A stretch of 50,932 nt of DNA from an uncultured Clostridiaceae bacterium (GCA_947177415.1 CAMWUK010000014.1:1-50932), one strand, 5' to 3'; counted from the stretch's first letter, positions 26,172-34,953 are shown. Numbers and translations: made by a program. The notes: a model not told the origin generated them from the sequence alone.

Positions 26172-27130
26172 ATGAAAAACGAGACAGAAAAAACACCCAT
26201 AAACGGGGAACCAAAAAACCCCCCCCCAAAACTTTAGAAGCACAGCCGAAACTGCAGGATCTGAACCTTTCAGACAACTTTCTGTTCGAGGAAGTCATGT
26301 GGGATGAGGAGACCAGCAAAGACGTACTGGAAATTATCTTACAGGAAGAAATCCGGAAAGTGGTAAGTGTCAACAAGGAACAGCATTTAGATTCGGATCA
26401 GGTACATAAGGGAATCCGCCTTGATGTTTATATCCGGGATGACAAAAATACCATTTACAATGTTGAAATGCAGGCAAAAAACAAATATAATATACCTAAG
26501 AGAAGCCGCCATTACCAGGGAACCATAGACACCAGGCTTTTGCCGGCAGGAGAAATTAATTATAACAAACTGAACAACAGTTATATTATCTTTATCTGCC
26601 TGTTTGACCTGTTCGGCAGGAAGAGGTACTGCTATACCTTTGAGGAAAGGTGTATAGAGGACTTAAGTTTAAAACTGGATGACGGAACCAGGAAAATATT
26701 CCTGAACACAAAAGGAGAGAATGAAGAGGAAGTTCCACAGGAACTGGTAGAATTCCTGAAACTTGTAGAGAATACCAATACAGACCAGGATGAGTTAAAA
26801 AGCGAGAAGGTAAAGCGGGTACACCGGCGGGTGAAAACCGTAAAAGACAGTAAAGAAGTGGAGGCGAGGTATATGAAAATGTTAGTGCATGAAAAAGAGA
26901 TTGCCATGGAAGCAAGGGAAGAAGGACTTGCAGTGGGAGAAACAAAAAGGAGCATTACCATTATCCGGAAGAAACTGAATAAAGGATATGATGCTGCCAC
27001 AACAGCAGATATGTTAGAGCAGGAACCTTCTTATATAGAAGATATCTATAACCTGCTCCAGAACAATCCGGAATATACAGATCTGCAAATCGCAGAGATT
27101 GTATTAAAAAACAGCAAAGATTTTAACTAA
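26172..27130 (+). pseudogene. Rpn-family PD-(D/E)XK nuclease, out of frame at a C9 tract
   Basis: Member of the Rpn family (recombination-promoting nuclease/putative transposase). The nuclease core shows GIRLDVYIRDDKNTIYNVEMQ (D ... E-M-Q) followed by KNKYNIPKRSRHYQGTID; the C-terminus has the usual GYDAATTADMLEQEPSYIEDIYNLL. Starting at ATG 26172 the frame reads MKNETEKTPINGEPKN, meets nine Cs (26219-26227) and stops at TAG soon after. One extra C or two fewer would join it to the main frame and give about 319 aa. The main frame can start only at ATG 26297, losing about 40 N-terminal residues that are conserved in the paralogue at 27294. It may be phase variable, a true frameshift or a sequencing error. 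Confidence 0.65.
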
Positions 27131-27159
27131 GAGATATTCTGGTTACACTTCACAGACAG

Positions 27160-27193
27160 CTGAAGGAACAGCTCAAACAAGCTGTTCCTTCAG
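27160..27193. terminator. Strong hairpin between convergent Rpn genes
   Basis: CTGAAGGAACAGCT and AGCTGTTCCTTCAG form a perfect 14-bp stem with a 6-nt loop. The T tail is weak on both strands, so its terminator role is probable rather than certain. Confidence 0.6.
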
Positions 27194-27203
27194 TCTTGTG
27201 ATA

Positions 27204-27285
27204 AAGCTTCGCATGTAAATTGCCCAATTCCAATCCTGTTTTAGTCTTTTTTACGGTCTGCATAGCAAAGTGTGCGGACCTACCT
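27204..27285. mobile_element. MITE-like element, end-truncated remnant
   Basis: 82 bp matching the interior of the copies at 10439 and 28126, from AAGCTTCGCATG to GACCTACCT. Both terminal inverted repeats are missing. Confidence 0.7.
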
Positions 27286-27314
27286 AGCAAGTATCAAACT
27301 TGTGAGTGAACAGT
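27286..27314. repeat. 29-bp repeat encoding the end of the Rpn paralogue
   Basis: AGCAAGTATCAAACTTGTGA then GTGAACAGT, matching 16534-16562 with two changes. The stop codon and last residues of the minus-strand nuclease gene lie inside it. Confidence 0.55.
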
Positions 27315-28363
27315 AAATATCATTTCTGCTATTTCTAAATCTGTTAATCCCGGATAGGCTTCCAACAGGCTGTAGATTCTTTCCACATAAGAAATCTCCT
27401 GTTCTAGCATATCTGCTGTTTGGGCAACATCATATCCTTTGTTATATATCTTTCGGATAAGGGAAACCCGTTCCTCAGCAATTCCAGCTGCATGTCCCTC
27501 AACAATTCCGGCTGCATGAGCTTCTTCACGTTCTTCTTCAATCAGGTTCTGCAATGTCATATATTGATCCCTCGCTTCCTTGTCCTGTTTTACTTTCTTC
27601 AGGCGGTTATCCAGTCCCTTTATGCGTGGTTCTTCTAATATTATGTCCGGATTCTCCAGATAATCCAGTAATTCCGCCAGTGCTTTTGGTATTTCTTCCC
27701 TGTTTTTCCCTTTGGTATTCAGAAAAATTCTTCTTGTTCCATCTTTTAAGGTCAGTCTGGGTTCTTCCAGGCACCGGGGTTCAAAGGTATATATGCATCT
27801 GTCTTCTCCTATAGGATCAAACATACATATAAAAATAATAATACTCTGGTTTAAGACATTATAATTCTTACATCCTGATGGCAGAATCTTTGTGTCCAGT
27901 ATCCCCTGATAATACCAGCTTCTCTTTGGTATATCCGATTTATATGCCACCTGCATCTCCAGGTTGTAGATAGTATCTGCCTGATCTTTCAGATATACAT
28001 CAAACCGTACTCCTCTGTATCCCGGTACATTGTCCAGAGTCTTTTCCTTTTCATATACCACAATCTTCCCGATTTCTTTTCCAAGGATAACTTCCAGTAT
28101 GTCCTTTCCCGCCTGTTCGTCTGCAGTAACAGTTCAGCCAGAGGCTGACCTGTTACGGAATTGGGCAAGCTTCGCATGTAAATTGCCCAATTCCAATCCT
28201 GTTTTAGTCTTTTTTACGGTCTGCACAGCAGGTGTGCAGACCTACCTGAACTGTTACCGTCTGCAACTACTTCCCCAAACATAAAGTTATTGCAGAGTGT
28301 CAAGTCTTCAAAGTTAACCCACTTTTTCTCTGTTTGTTGTGCTGTTTCTTTCTTTTCTGTCAT
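27294..28363 (-). pseudogene. Rpn-family nuclease gene split by a MITE
   Basis: Second Rpn paralogue. The minus strand starts at ATG 28363 with AAGGAGA upstream and reads MTEKKETAQQTEKKWVNFED ... NNFMFGEVVAD before the insertion. After it come KDILEVILGKEIGKIVV, GVRFDVYLKDQADTIYNLEMQ and KSDIPKRSWYYQG. Removing the 132-bp element and one 8-bp duplication leaves exactly 930 bp, 309 residues plus stop, with a junction (VADEQAGKD) that aligns with the sister gene (MWDEETSKD). A fragment from an internal GTG (28061) remains open. The tail TVHSQV is encoded by a repeat and replaces the native C-terminus. The nuclease is probably inactive at present. Confidence 0.8.
28126..28257. mobile_element. 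MITE-like element, copy 2 (132 bp)
   Basis: Ends GTAACAGTTCAG and CTGAACTGTTAC as in copy 1; flanked by the direct repeat CGTCTGCA (28118-28125 and 28258-28265). A handful of differences from copy 1, two of them indels, one within the left-end hairpin. Inserted near the 5' end of the Rpn gene. Confidence 0.85.
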
Positions 28364-28920
28364 TCGTATCTCCTTTTCTTGTAGTATTGCCATAACAGCC
28401 TAGCCCATAGTTGGACCGCTATGGTCTGCCTGTCTTAACAGGAATGCATGTTTACAGTTACCGTTTACAAGAAAAAGAAGTCCAATAAATAATTCTAACA
28501 CCATTCCGTTGAAGGATGGAGAGGTATTATTATTTTTATTATATCAAATTTTCTTGCAAACTTCTATCAGTGATTTGAATTTTCGTATGAAATATACGAA
28601 AGAAAACCAGAATAGCCAGCAGAATACTGACATGAGTATTATGTTATCATAAATGCAAAGATAATACAAGATAATTTTTCCAGGATTATCACGATTGTTA
28701 TAACAGTTCAGCCAACTGAGCTACAATTTTCTCTCTTTTTTATTGTGCGACCTATATGTACGGTTTAATGAGAGGGAAATAACATTTACTGTTATTTCTC
28801 TACTCTATTATTAGGAAGTATGCCGATTTGTGGTGTGTTTCCTGTAGCATGGTGATTCTGGTAAAAAGTTACAAAAACATAAAATTATTTTGTTTAATTT
28901 TATAAAAAACAAAAAAAGTA
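28364..28920. other. Gene-free stretch upstream of the sipW unit
   Basis: About 550 bp, AT-rich, with no convincing gene. Small palindromes are present: CCATAG/CTATGG near 28410, TTTCGTAT/ATACGAAA (28581-28601), and a truncated GTTATAACAGTTCAGCCA repeat end near 28695. Confidence 0.5.
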
Positions 28921-28949
28921 TTGAAAGTATAAAGGTGATATGGTAAAAT
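28921..28949 (+). promoter_or_regulatory. Promoter of the sipW-surface protein unit
   Basis: TTGAAA (28921-28926), 17-bp spacer, TAAAAT (28944-28949). The leader to sipW is long, about 235 nt, and contains a small open frame at its end. Confidence 0.6.
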
Positions 28950-29125
28950 TGTATCAGAAACAAGGAAAAATTAACAAAAACTTGTAAATATTTCATAATT
29001 ATCACATGAGTGTAACATAAACATTACACTTTGTTACAAAAAAATGAACAAAATGTGTTATTTTCTAGAAAATGAAACTTTCAGAGAAAACAAGCATACA
29101 CATTAGTAAAGAGGGGGGAGAGAAG

Positions 29126-29194
29126 ATGAGGAGAATACGGGATGGTGACAAACAAAGATACAGACAAGAAGACAGACGGGAGGACAAAATATGA
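29126..29194 (+). CDS. 22-aa basic leader peptide overlapping sipW
   Basis: ATG 29126 follows a very strong purine-rich ribosome site (GAGGGGGGAGAG). The frame encodes 22 residues, almost all charged (MRRIRDGDKQRYRQEDRRED then KI), and its TGA overlaps the sipW ATG as ATGA. Translational coupling or leader control of sipW is possible. It could also be chance, since sipW has its own GGGAGG. Confidence 0.4.
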   Translation: MRRIRDGDKQRYRQEDRREDKI

Positions 29195-29688
29195 ACATAG
29201 CAAAAGTGGCACAAGGTATAATAACCGTTTTGTTATCAGGGATTATATTGGTGCTTTTGGGGGTATTCTTTATACCTCAATGTATTGGTTATCAGCCATA
29301 CAATATACAAACCGCCAGTATGACTCCCAAATATCCGGTAGGCAGCATGATTTATGTAAAAAAGGCAGCCTTAGAGGATTTAGAAGTAGGAGATGTAATA
29401 ACCTACCGGACTGCATCTGAAGGCGGATGGGTGGTAACCCACCGGTTAACCCAGGTGGATAAACAGACTGGTGTACTGGTAACAAAAGGAGATGCTAATA
29501 ATACAGAAGATGGCAGTATATCATATAGCTCTGTCATTGGTAAAGCAACTAATTTTGCAATTCCTTTTTTAGGAGCTCTTGTTACCCGGTACCAGAATGG
29601 TTCAGGGAAAGTAATTACAGTATCCTGTATTGTGGTTTTGCTGGTATTATCCTTTATAATAGACCTGTTTGCAAAGAAGAAAAAATAA
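29191..29688 (+). CDS. sipW: SipW-type signal peptidase I
   Basis: 165-aa membrane serine protease of the archaeal/ER type. Transmembrane segments lie at about 10-30 and 137-158. The nucleophile is S43 in ASMTPKYPVGS; the second catalytic residue is H84 in VTHRL, in place of the Lys of ordinary bacterial type I enzymes; D101 in KGDANN fits the third position. In Bacillus, SipW processes TasA and TapA, components of the biofilm matrix. Seven TasA/camelysin-like genes follow, most with GTLAYL-type signal peptides, which fits a dedicated peptidase. Confidence 0.9.
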   Translation: MNIAKVAQGIITVLLSGIILVLLGVFFIPQCIGYQPYNIQTASMTPKYPVGSMIYVKKAALEDLEVGDVITYRTASEGGWVVTHRLTQVDKQTGVLVTKGDANNTEDGSISYSSVIGKATNFAIPFLGALVTRYQNGSGKVITVSCIVVLLVLSFIIDLFAKKKK

Positions 29689-29731
29689 TGTGTAGAAAAT
29701 GGATTTGTTAATGTAAAAGGAGATGAGTGGT

Positions 29732-30421
29732 ATGCATAAGAATAAGAAAAAGAAAACATTAAAATACAGACTGAAAAAACTTCGAATGATTATGTACACC
29801 ACAGTATCCCTTACTGTTATACAGACAAGCGGCATTTTCTCCCTTGCAAAGAACGGAATATTATATGTGTATTCCAATACGGTTAGTAATGCATTTGCAC
29901 CTAGGACTTATGTGAATATTGAGATTAACGAACCAGGTGGAACTACTTATTACATAAACAAAGAAAATAATAATAAAGCAACATCAACAGAAAATGGAGG
30001 AGGTAAAGAAGCTTCCATTAAAAATCCTGGTTCCAGTACAGTGAAGAAACCGGTACTGGTAAGGGCAAGGGTAATTGCGGTGATTCATGATCAGGATGGC
30101 ATAGCACAGGGTTCTATACAGGAATTTACATTAACCGGTACAGATACTAAATGGCTACCAAAAGATGGAAATGGATACTACTATTATAATGAGGCATTAG
30201 ATCCTGAGGAGGAAACAAAACCACTTTTCACAGATGTTACATTTGGTGACATAAGCAATATTCCAGAAAATGGATATGTTGAACTGCATGTTATTGTAGA
30301 TGCCATAGAGGTAGATACTGCAGGTACAAATGCAGCAAAAGAACATAATACCAAAAACATCAAAGAAAATTGGGGAACACTTCCAAGTGTGTTAGCAGAT
30401 GAATATCTAAAAAATGCATAG
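29732..30421 (+). CDS. TasA/camelysin-like exported protein 1
   Basis: 229-aa exported protein directly after sipW (43 bp). Basic N-terminus, hydrophobic stretch about 20-40, possible cleavage after SLA, then NTVSNAFAPRTYVNIEINE, which matches the (T/S)N-x-F-x(6)-V-x-I-x(3)-E start of mature TasA-like proteins. It lacks the GTLAYL box of its neighbours. A Lys/Asn/Gly-rich loop follows (about 72-100), then beta-rich sequence ending VELHVIVDAIEV. I choose ATG 29732 rather than ATG 29723, which abuts the AGGAG site. It may be the odd member, for example a minor subunit or assembly partner as TapA is for TasA; that is inference. Confidence 0.6.
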   Translation: MHKNKKKKTLKYRLKKLRMIMYTTVSLTVIQTSGIFSLAKNGILYVYSNTVSNAFAPRTYVNIEINEPGGTTYYINKENNNKATSTENGGGKEASIKNPGSSTVKKPVLVRARVIAVIHDQDGIAQGSIQEFTLTGTDTKWLPKDGNGYYYYNEALDPEEETKPLFTDVTFGDISNIPENGYVELHVIVDAIEVDTAGTNAAKEHNTKNIKENWGTLPSVLADEYLKNA

Positions 30422-30532
30422 TAACAATGCATAAGGATTGTTTAAAAGCGGATAGACCTGTTATGCAGGCATCACTATAAAAGAAAGTAACTTTACACTT
30501 TCCCAGTGGAATATCCGGAAGGAGGAATTTTT

Positions 30533-31435
30533 ATGAAAAAGAAAAAAAAGAGATTTGCAAAACTGAAAAAAGTGCTGGCAGGATTTTTAGCATTGGTGCT
30601 GGTGGTTGGATTGACGATTGTGGGAACACTTGCTTATCTTAGCACTCAATCTAATAAAGTAACCAACGTCTTTACTGCAACAGGTAATATTAAATTGAAT
30701 TTGATTGAACCATCCTTTGATTCGGAGGAAGCATCAAAATTCAAACCTGCTGGAGAATATCCAAAGGATCCTACTTTAGTAAATACAACAGGAGATGATT
30801 CTAGTGAGTGGGTGATTTTGCGTGTTGATTATATGGTATCACCAGATGAGGACACAGCATACAGCAATATGTCTAAAGATGATATTATATATAAAAATCA
30901 AACAACTACTAAACTTGATGCAGCTAATAAAAAAGGGTTGATAACGATTGGTGATTTTCCTGGTTCAGACTGGATAAAACTAGATTTAAGTTCTTCTTGG
31001 CTGACTAATGCATCAAAGGTTAAACAAGCAGGAAGTGAGAATGCTGTTGGTAAAAATGCTATCTGTGAATTTTATGTTTATAAAAAATCATTATCAAGTG
31101 ATGGAAATGTAAAAAATAAAACTACAGCTGAATTGCATAATATGAATAACATTGGAGCAAGCGTTAAAACTTCTCCTCTATTTAGTAAGATAACAGTTCA
31201 TTCACAGGAACAGTTAGAACTAAATGGATATACAATGGATACACTACCAAGATTTAAAATTGATATTGTTGGTGGAGCAATTAAAAATGAAGGTGATGAT
31301 TCTACTTTAACTGGAGGAAAGACGGAATTAGATGTAGCAGATACAAAGTCTCAAACAATTATGAACAATTTATTAGGCTTGGTAGCAGACAAAACACCTT
31401 CAAATGCTGCAAACAGCTCTAGCAGCCTTGGTTAA
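30533..31435 (+). CDS. TasA/camelysin-like exported protein 2
   Basis: 300-aa protein with a SipW-class signal peptide: poly-Lys N-terminus, hydrophobic core about 14-34, GTLAYL at 31-36, then SNKVTNVFTATGNIKLNLIE, the usual first strand of the mature subunit. Internal motifs shared with protein 3: EYPKDPTLVN, EWVILRVDY, SQEQLELNGYTMDTLPRF and VGGAIKN. An upstream in-frame ATG (30506) is rejected because GGAAGGAGG lies right before ATG 30533. Proteins 2 and 3 look like a tandem duplication. Confidence 0.78.
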   Translation: MKKKKKRFAKLKKVLAGFLALVLVVGLTIVGTLAYLSTQSNKVTNVFTATGNIKLNLIEPSFDSEEASKFKPAGEYPKDPTLVNTTGDDSSEWVILRVDYMVSPDEDTAYSNMSKDDIIYKNQTTTKLDAANKKGLITIGDFPGSDWIKLDLSSSWLTNASKVKQAGSENAVGKNAICEFYVYKKSLSSDGNVKNKTTAELHNMNNIGASVKTSPLFSKITVHSQEQLELNGYTMDTLPRFKIDIVGGAIKNEGDDSTLTGGKTELDVADTKSQTIMNNLLGLVADKTPSNAANSSSSLG

Positions 31436-31494
31436 TAATAATATGGCATTTAGTACAATGCATAAAAATTTGAAATAGTAAAGGAGGAATCTTT

Positions 31495-32469
31495 ATGAGC
31501 GAAGTAAAAAAAGAAAACACTTCAAAGAAAAAAGAGATATTAAAGAAACTTCGAGGATTTTTAGTAATAGCATTGGTTGCAGCAGTTTCCATTCTGGGAA
31601 CTTTGGCATACCTTAGCAGGAAAACAGACCGTGTAACCAATACATTTACTGCCACAGAAGATATTAAAATAACAGTAATAGAGCCAAGCTTTACACCACC
31701 TCCAGGGGGCTATCAGCCAGATGTTACATATCCAAAAGATCCACGGTTAGCAAATGTTACTGGAACAGAAAACGATGATGAATGGGTGATTATGAGAGTA
31801 GATTACCGGACGTTTACAGATGGTGAACCTGAAGAAAAAGATGGAAAAAAGGTAAAAACAAGAACATATACCCAAGTTAACTATGCCGATATTACTCATG
31901 AGCAACTATCAACTCAGAGTGCTTTGCCAACAACTGCCCCAAAAGGATTAATTACTATCAATGATGATTTGGCTAATATTGCTGCCGATAAAAATTGGAT
32001 TAAGGTAAAATCAGAATGGCTGGATGATGAATTACAAGCAAAAGTATTTGGTGGTACATACGATGGTACAACATATACAGCTCAGAAATGTGATTATTTT
32101 ATATACAAGACAACGATAAAATCAAATACGAATGTTAATAGTGAGGCAGCAGCTAAAACTAATCTTGGCAGCTCTTCGGTAACAGCACCTCTATTCGACA
32201 GTGTAACGATTAAGTCCCAGGAACAATTAGTGCATAACGGCTATACTATGGATACACTTCCTGGATTTACCATTGATATACTTGGTGGAGCAATTAAAAA
32301 TTCTGGTGATAAAACGGTAGAGATTGCAAGTGGTAACTTAGATATTGCTAATTTGGCTACTGCTGGTACAAATGAAAATCCAAATGTGAGCCGTACTATT
32401 GTAAATGAATTAGTTAAATTGCTGCTTAATGAAGACCCTGCTACGAGTGAAGAAATAGCGGTAGATTAG
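31495..32469 (+). CDS. TasA/camelysin-like exported protein 3
   Basis: 324-aa SipW-class protein; GTLAYL at 35-40 and DRVTNTFTATEDIKITVIEP after it. It shares TYPKDPRLAN, EWVIMRVDY, KSQEQLVHNGYTMDTLPGF and LGGAIKN with protein 2. A proline-glycine turn (FTPPPGGYQPD) follows the first strand. The family fold is a beta sandwich whose N-terminal strand can insert into the next subunit to build fibres (known for TasA). AAAGGAGGA precedes the ATG. Gap to the previous gene is 59 bp. Confidence 0.78.
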   Translation: MSEVKKENTSKKKEILKKLRGFLVIALVAAVSILGTLAYLSRKTDRVTNTFTATEDIKITVIEPSFTPPPGGYQPDVTYPKDPRLANVTGTENDDEWVIMRVDYRTFTDGEPEEKDGKKVKTRTYTQVNYADITHEQLSTQSALPTTAPKGLITINDDLANIAADKNWIKVKSEWLDDELQAKVFGGTYDGTTYTAQKCDYFIYKTTIKSNTNVNSEAAAKTNLGSSSVTAPLFDSVTIKSQEQLVHNGYTMDTLPGFTIDILGGAIKNSGDKTVEIASGNLDIANLATAGTNENPNVSRTIVNELVKLLLNEDPATSEEIAVD

Positions 32470-32624
32470 ATAATCATTATACAAATTAGTCCATTCCATG
32501 CCAGTCAGAATGGTGTGCTTATATCAGCGAAGCTGATTCGCACATAGCCATAAGAACCTCAAGGTTCTTGTAATTACCTGTCTGGGTATGGATGGCACTC
32601 TGAAGGATAGAAGGAGGAATAATT

Positions 32625-33590
32625 ATGGATGAGAAGAAACCTGCGGTTTCCTCGGAAAAGAAAGGAAATCTCAAAAAAACACTAACAAATATATTTGCAA
32701 TTGCACTTGTTGCTGCTATATCTGTATTTGCCACATTGGCTTATTTGGGAACGAACTCAAATGACGAAACAAATACCTTTCTAGGTAGTGAAGGGATTGA
32801 ACTTGAATTAGAAGAGGAAGAATGGACCAAAAAAACTACAGAAGAACCTCATGTAACAGAAGAACCTCATATAACAGAAGGACCAGATGTAACAGAACAA
32901 CCTCATGTAACAACACAACCTCATGTAACAGAAGGACCATCAGAAGAAGAGCGTGCTAGGGATTATACTCCTGGTGGAGTATATTTGAAAAACCCTACAT
33001 TAACAAATAAATCTAAGGGAACAACTGATGGACCACAAGAATGGGTTGCGATGAAAGTAAGCTTTGAAATAGGTTCAAAGAATAATGCTTATGATCCAGA
33101 AGATCCAACCAGTAATAGAGTAACTGCGGATGAGACCAAATCAAATTGGGGTGTATTTAATGAGATTGCAGATGTTATATATACAAAATCTGGAACTGAT
33201 AAGAAACAATTTAACACAGATGACTGGCTTTTAGTTGCTACATCTTCTAAACCTAATGGTAATAAGAGTGGAGTTACTCTTACATCAGATGATTCATGGG
33301 CTATTTATGTTTATAGAACTCCGCTTAATAGGGGTGCTACAACCAATGCATTATTTAATAAGGTACAAATGAAGGATCAATCTGTATTTGAAGAAAAACC
33401 TAGTAAAGATCATGCATATATTCGTGATGGTTCTGACGGAAAGACTGTATATGAGTTACCAGCAATCAATATTAATGTAATTGGAGCAGCAATTAAAGTT
33501 GAGGATGCAAATAAGGGTACTGCATGGGCAAATTGTATTGATCAGGATAATGTAATGAAAGAATTACTTGGATTATTGGAAAACAAATAA
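32625..33590 (+). CDS. TasA/camelysin-like exported protein 4, with His/Pro hexapeptide repeats
   Basis: 321-aa SipW-class protein; ATLAYL at 36-41, then DETNTFLGSEGIELELEEEE. Residues 72-107 are six tandem hexapeptides of the pattern T-E-x-P-H-V inserted between the first strand and the conserved DYTPGGVYLKNPTLTN. This stretch holds four His and several Glu. Later motifs: EWVAMKVSFEI, SWAIYVYRTPL, INVIGAAIKVED. It pairs with protein 5. AAGGAGGAA precedes the ATG. A 155-bp gap before it contains two small hairpins but no terminator. Confidence 0.78.
   Translation: MDEKKPAVSSEKKGNLKKTLTNIFAIALVAAISVFATLAYLGTNSNDETNTFLGSEGIELELEEEEWTKKTTEEPHVTEEPHITEGPDVTEQPHVTTQPHVTEGPSEEERARDYTPGGVYLKNPTLTNKSKGTTDGPQEWVAMKVSFEIGSKNNAYDPEDPTSNRVTADETKSNWGVFNEIADVIYTKSGTDKKQFNTDDWLLVATSSKPNGNKSGVTLTSDDSWAIYVYRTPLNRGATTNALFNKVQMKDQSVFEEKPSKDHAYIRDGSDGKTVYELPAININVIGAAIKVEDANKGTAWANCIDQDNVMKELLGLLENK
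32838..32945 (+). repeat. 18-bp tandem repeat, six units, in frame
   Basis: Six imperfect 18-bp units built on ACAGAAGAACCTCATGTA, encoding TEEPHV, TEEPHI, TEGPDV, TEQPHV, TTQPHV and TEGPSE. The unit length is a multiple of three, so copy number could vary without frameshift. Confidence 0.85.
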
Positions 33591-33607
33591 AGAAAGGATG
33601 AGGTTTT

Positions 33608-34648
33608 ATGGGCGAGAACAATAAAGTTATCCCACAAAAGAAGGGAAACTCAAAAAATAAGAAAAAAGGCATATTGGCAATTGTGCTTGTTTTAGCTTTA
33701 GTTATTGGTGGAACATTGGCTTATTTGGGAACAAGGTCAAATACTGAAGAGAATATTTTTACAGGAAGTAAAGATATTAGTCTTACCTTAACAGAACCAA
33801 AATGGAATGATACAAAAAGTAATGAAGATAAACCAGAAAAAGATCGTGCCAAAGAGTATACTCCAGGTGGTACATATTTGAAAAATCCAAAGTTGTATAA
33901 TTCTTCAGATGATGAAGCTGCTACTGAGTGGGTTGCCATGAAAATAAGCTTTCAATTAGAAGATTTAACAAAAAGTGTGACTGGTACAAAAGGTGAAAGC
34001 TTACTTGCTCTTAAGGAGAATGGTACCATTGAACTGACAGATGCAACATGGAAACAGATGAATGAACTTATAAAAATACAAATTGCTAATACAGGTGATG
34101 ATAATGCTACCATTCCATTTAAAGACGGATTTAATTCTGATTGGACTTTGATTTGTACTTCAGCGGATCTATCTGGTGGTAAATTACCAGCTAGCTTTAA
34201 TTATGGAACAACCAAGAATGGTATTATAGAAGATGATGCTACATGGGCTATTTTCGTATATAAAAAGACTATTTCTAACAATACCGATAAGAATAATATA
34301 ACTTCTACTAATAAGGATACATTTGATACTTGGGCTGCTAATAACAATGGTGTCACAACATCTTTATTTGACAGAATCCAGATTTTGCCTCAAGCAACTC
34401 TTATTGGTAATGGTTATAAGAAAGCAAATCCTAATCAGACAGGCGAAGAGAATTATCCAGAAGTAAATGTATATTTGCCAAAATTTGAAATTAAAGTAGA
34501 AGGTGCAGCTATTAAAAATGAGATTAAAGGATCAGATAAAAACTTAATAAGTGACCTTACAGATACAAATCTTACTGCAGTAGATGCAAATAGTATCAAA
34601 AAGGAATTAATAGGATTATTTGATGTTGACACATCTAATTTGGGTTAA
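33608..34648 (+). CDS. TasA/camelysin-like exported protein 5
   Basis: 346-aa SipW-class protein; GTLAYL at 35-40, then TEENIFTGSKDISLTLTEPKW. It shares EYTPGGTYLKNPKLYN, EWVAMKISF, TWAIFVYKKTI and VEGAAIKNE with protein 4, without the hexapeptide insert. It starts 17 bp after protein 4. The unit is followed by the 28-bp palindrome at 34694 and a terminator at 34787. Confidence 0.78.
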   Translation: MGENNKVIPQKKGNSKNKKKGILAIVLVLALVIGGTLAYLGTRSNTEENIFTGSKDISLTLTEPKWNDTKSNEDKPEKDRAKEYTPGGTYLKNPKLYNSSDDEAATEWVAMKISFQLEDLTKSVTGTKGESLLALKENGTIELTDATWKQMNELIKIQIANTGDDNATIPFKDGFNSDWTLICTSADLSGGKLPASFNYGTTKNGIIEDDATWAIFVYKKTISNNTDKNNITSTNKDTFDTWAANNNGVTTSLFDRIQILPQATLIGNGYKKANPNQTGEENYPEVNVYLPKFEIKVEGAAIKNEIKGSDKNLISDLTDTNLTAVDANSIKKELIGLFDVDTSNLG

Positions 34649-34693
34649 ATTAAGAACTAAAAACGATATACTTACATAGTAAAAAGAAACAAT

Positions 34694-34721
34694 GTAACTG
34701 TTCAGAGCCATGAACAGTTAC
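34694..34721. repeat. 28-bp palindrome, copy 2
   Basis: GTAACTGTTCA-GAGCCA-TGAACAGTTAC; identical to 3541-3568 except one loop base. Confidence 0.75.
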
Positions 34722-34786
34722 GAAACAATTTAATTAACAGATATAAAGTGCAGGTATTCATGGATTTATTTGACTAGTGATATAAG

Positions 34787-34845
34787 TACCACTCCTTCTC
34801 AACTAATGTAAATCACATTCTGTAGGGAGTGGAGTGGTATTTTTG
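34787..34845 (+). terminator. Terminator ending the sipW unit
   Basis: TACCACTCC (34787-34795) pairs with GGAGTGGTA (34831-34839); TTTTTG follows. The loop is long (35 nt). It separates proteins 1-5 from 6-7. Confidence 0.65.
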
Positions 34846-34907
34846 TATCATTTGTAATATTGAAATGCAAGTTGAAAACAGATATAATATATCAGAAAAT
34901 ATGATAA
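34846..34907 (+). pseudogene. Rpn nuclease gene fragment containing a promoter
   Basis: The plus strand reads IICNIEMQVENRYNISEN, matching TIYNVEMQAKNKYNIPKR of the Rpn gene at 26172. Nothing else of the gene is left. The fragment contains TTGAAA (34860-34865), 17 bp, TATAAT (34883-34888), a near-consensus promoter 65 bp upstream of protein 6. Confidence 0.6.
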
Positions 34908-34953
34908 GCACAAAGATAAGTTGATATGGAAAGAAAAAGGGTGAGGTGATACT

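Noticed and set aside
28690-28720. tRNA-like minus-strand sequence (TGTAGCTCAGTTGGC)
   Set aside because: Only about 15-20 bases resemble a tRNA D arm; no acceptor, anticodon or T arm follows, and the sequence runs into a GTTCAGCCA repeat end.
32838-32945. CRISPR-like array
   Set aside because: Units are directly adjacent, 18 bp, in frame and inside a gene; there are no spacers.
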